A stretch of 64,000 bases of DNA from Pseudodesulfovibrio sp. S3. GTDB taxonomy: Bacteria; Desulfobacterota; Desulfovibrionia; Desulfovibrionales; Desulfovibrionaceae. Made by a program: the position numbers and the translations under genes. Location of the stretch: positions 62,001 through 126,000 of the forward strand of contig NZ_QTZO01000005.1 in the NCBI RefSeq assembly GCF_004025585.1, given 5' to 3'. Position 1 is the stretch's first letter. Each line of letters starts with the position of its first letter. The notes under the pieces were generated by a model. That model worked only from the letters and a program-made list of their open reading frames with translations, made no database searches and had not been told where the DNA came from. Positions 63,395-64,000 of the stretch are shown here, piece by piece.

Positions 63395-63661
63395 TCAGCT
63401 CACCGTGAGGGCGGTCGATTGCGAGGAGAGGGCCGATGCGTTCTCCTTCCAGGCAATTTTGATGGAGAGCTTGTTCTCATTGCCCTTTTTCCTGGCCTTG
63501 ACCGTGAAGCTGAGAAGACCCTTGGGGGAGAGGTGGATTTCGTCGCCGTTGGTATCCAGGGTGATGGAGCCCTTGTCGAACCCCTCGGTGAGTGCCTGCA
63601 AAAAAGCCTTGATGGTGTCGCTGTCCTGCAGCGAATCGAAAATGAACTTGTCATCTGCCAT
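63395..63661 (-). CDS. Amphi-Trp domain protein, third paralogue
   Basis: A protein of 88 residues consisting almost only of the amphi-Trp domain: TIKAFLQALTEGFDKGSITL, a short hairpin around LSPKGLLSFTVKA, and KLSIKIAWKENA with the conserved Trp, then a Ser/Thr tail. GAGGAAG precedes the ATG. It is the shortest of three paralogues in the operon and the closest to the upstream end. Confidence 0.82.
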   Translation of the reverse strand: MADDKFIFDSLQDSDTIKAFLQALTEGFDKGSITLDTNGDEIHLSPKGLLSFTVKARKKGNENKLSIKIAWKENASALSSQSTALTVS

Positions 63662-63680
63662 GTCTGTGCTTCCTCGGGGA

Positions 63681-64000
63681 CTAGCCTGCCAGGCGGTCCG
63701 TGTATTCCTTGATGATGGTGCGTCTGGAAATGTTGTTGACGATGAGTTGCTTGCGAACACTCAGGTCGTCCCAGGCGGGTTGCAGCCCGATCTCGCGGGC
63801 TGCCTTGGCTTCATCCTGTTGATCCGCAGGTTTGGTTTTTTCGCCCATGTGGCAGTCGTCTCCCATGAACACGAGCATGTCGCGCCTGGAGTCGCGCCGC
63901 GCGTTTTGTTCGTTGACCACGGAGATGAGAAACTCGGTGTATTCCTGGGATTGCGGGTTCCAGACCTCGATGCCGTCCACGTCGTAGTTGCGGAGCAGGA
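63681..64000 (-). CDS. PHP-like protein, C-terminal fragment
   Basis: At least 105 C-terminal codons of a gene that begins beyond the right edge; no start is inside the window. The fragment reads DVDGIEVWNPQSQEYTEFL, then LVFMGDDCHMGEK, a sequence with the DxH spacing and GD-C-H pattern of PHP-type metal-dependent phosphoesterases, followed by a Lys/Asp-rich stretch and SVRKQLIVNNI. It lies 19 bases upstream of the amphi-Trp gene and looks like part of the GAK operon. The assignment is tentative because most of the protein is missing. Confidence 0.55.
   Translation of the reverse strand, partial: LLRNYDVDGIEVWNPQSQEYTEFLISVVNEQNARRDSRRDMLVFMGDDCHMGEKTKPADQQDEAKAAREIGLQPAWDDLSVRKQLIVNNISRRTIIKEYTDRLAG

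Overview
The window (about 58-60% GC by eye) looks like chromosome of a sulfate-reducing delta-proteobacterium of the Desulfovibrio/Pseudodesulfovibrio group. The case rests on a periplasmic two-subunit [FeFe] hydrogenase with a Tat-exported small subunit, a hydEFG maturation cluster that includes aspartate ammonia-lyase, many double-Cache chemoreceptors and PAS kinases, TRAP and BMP uptake systems, and a complete GAK-type (ATP-grasp and HprK-related kinase) cluster. This is inferred from gene content; no rRNA is present to confirm it.

Layout. 0-10 kb: start of a secreted beta-helix-like protein, a Cache chemoreceptor, a TPR protein, groES-groEL with unusually short products, an OtsA-type sugar-phosphate synthase, small hypotheticals, a DUF697 membrane protein with a C-terminal 11-residue repeat, and NlpC/P60 and BON lipoproteins. 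10-21 kb: a frameshifted lipoprotein gene, a RluA-family pseudouridine synthase, the ydbH-ynbE-ydbL envelope-lipid operon, a TRAP operon (dctP, an internal terminator, dctQM) behind a VCBS-repeat protein, and an Nsun-type RNA methyltransferase. 21-23.2 kb: tRNA-Val and tRNA-Asp with promoters and terminators, then a small accessory patch with two lipoprotein genes sharing a 96-bp near-identical 5' segment and two boxA-like repeats.

23-32.8 kb: a TauABC/SsuABC-like importer, a second chemoreceptor, an aldehyde dehydrogenase, a GlcG/HbpS protein, a beta-carbonic anhydrase and a DUF2087 protein. 32.9-41.1 kb: the hydrogenase region. Structural genes hydA-hydB have their own promoter overlapping a 23-bp palindrome. 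The maturation operon runs TM1266-type regulator, hydG, aspA, unknown protein, hydE, hydF, mostly with overlapping stop/start codons. It has a leader of about 240 nt containing a well-paired 74-nt structure.

41-56.5 kb: CorA, two multidomain sensor kinases facing each other, a BMP-type nucleoside-like ABC operon, GreA, a RluA-type enzyme split into two overlapping genes, and a type III glutamine synthetase behind a sigma-54-like promoter. 56.7-64 kb: a ten-gene operon on the minus strand: PHP-like protein, amphi-Trp protein, PhoU/aminoglycoside-phosphotransferase fusion, ATP-grasp enzyme, HprK-related kinase, CofD-like protein, a second amphi-Trp protein, a small protein, ParA, and a third amphi-Trp protein. 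This is the best candidate for a poorly described system: a kinase, a ligase-fold enzyme, a CofD-fold enzyme and a phosphotransferase are packaged with three small paralogous proteins and no known substrate.
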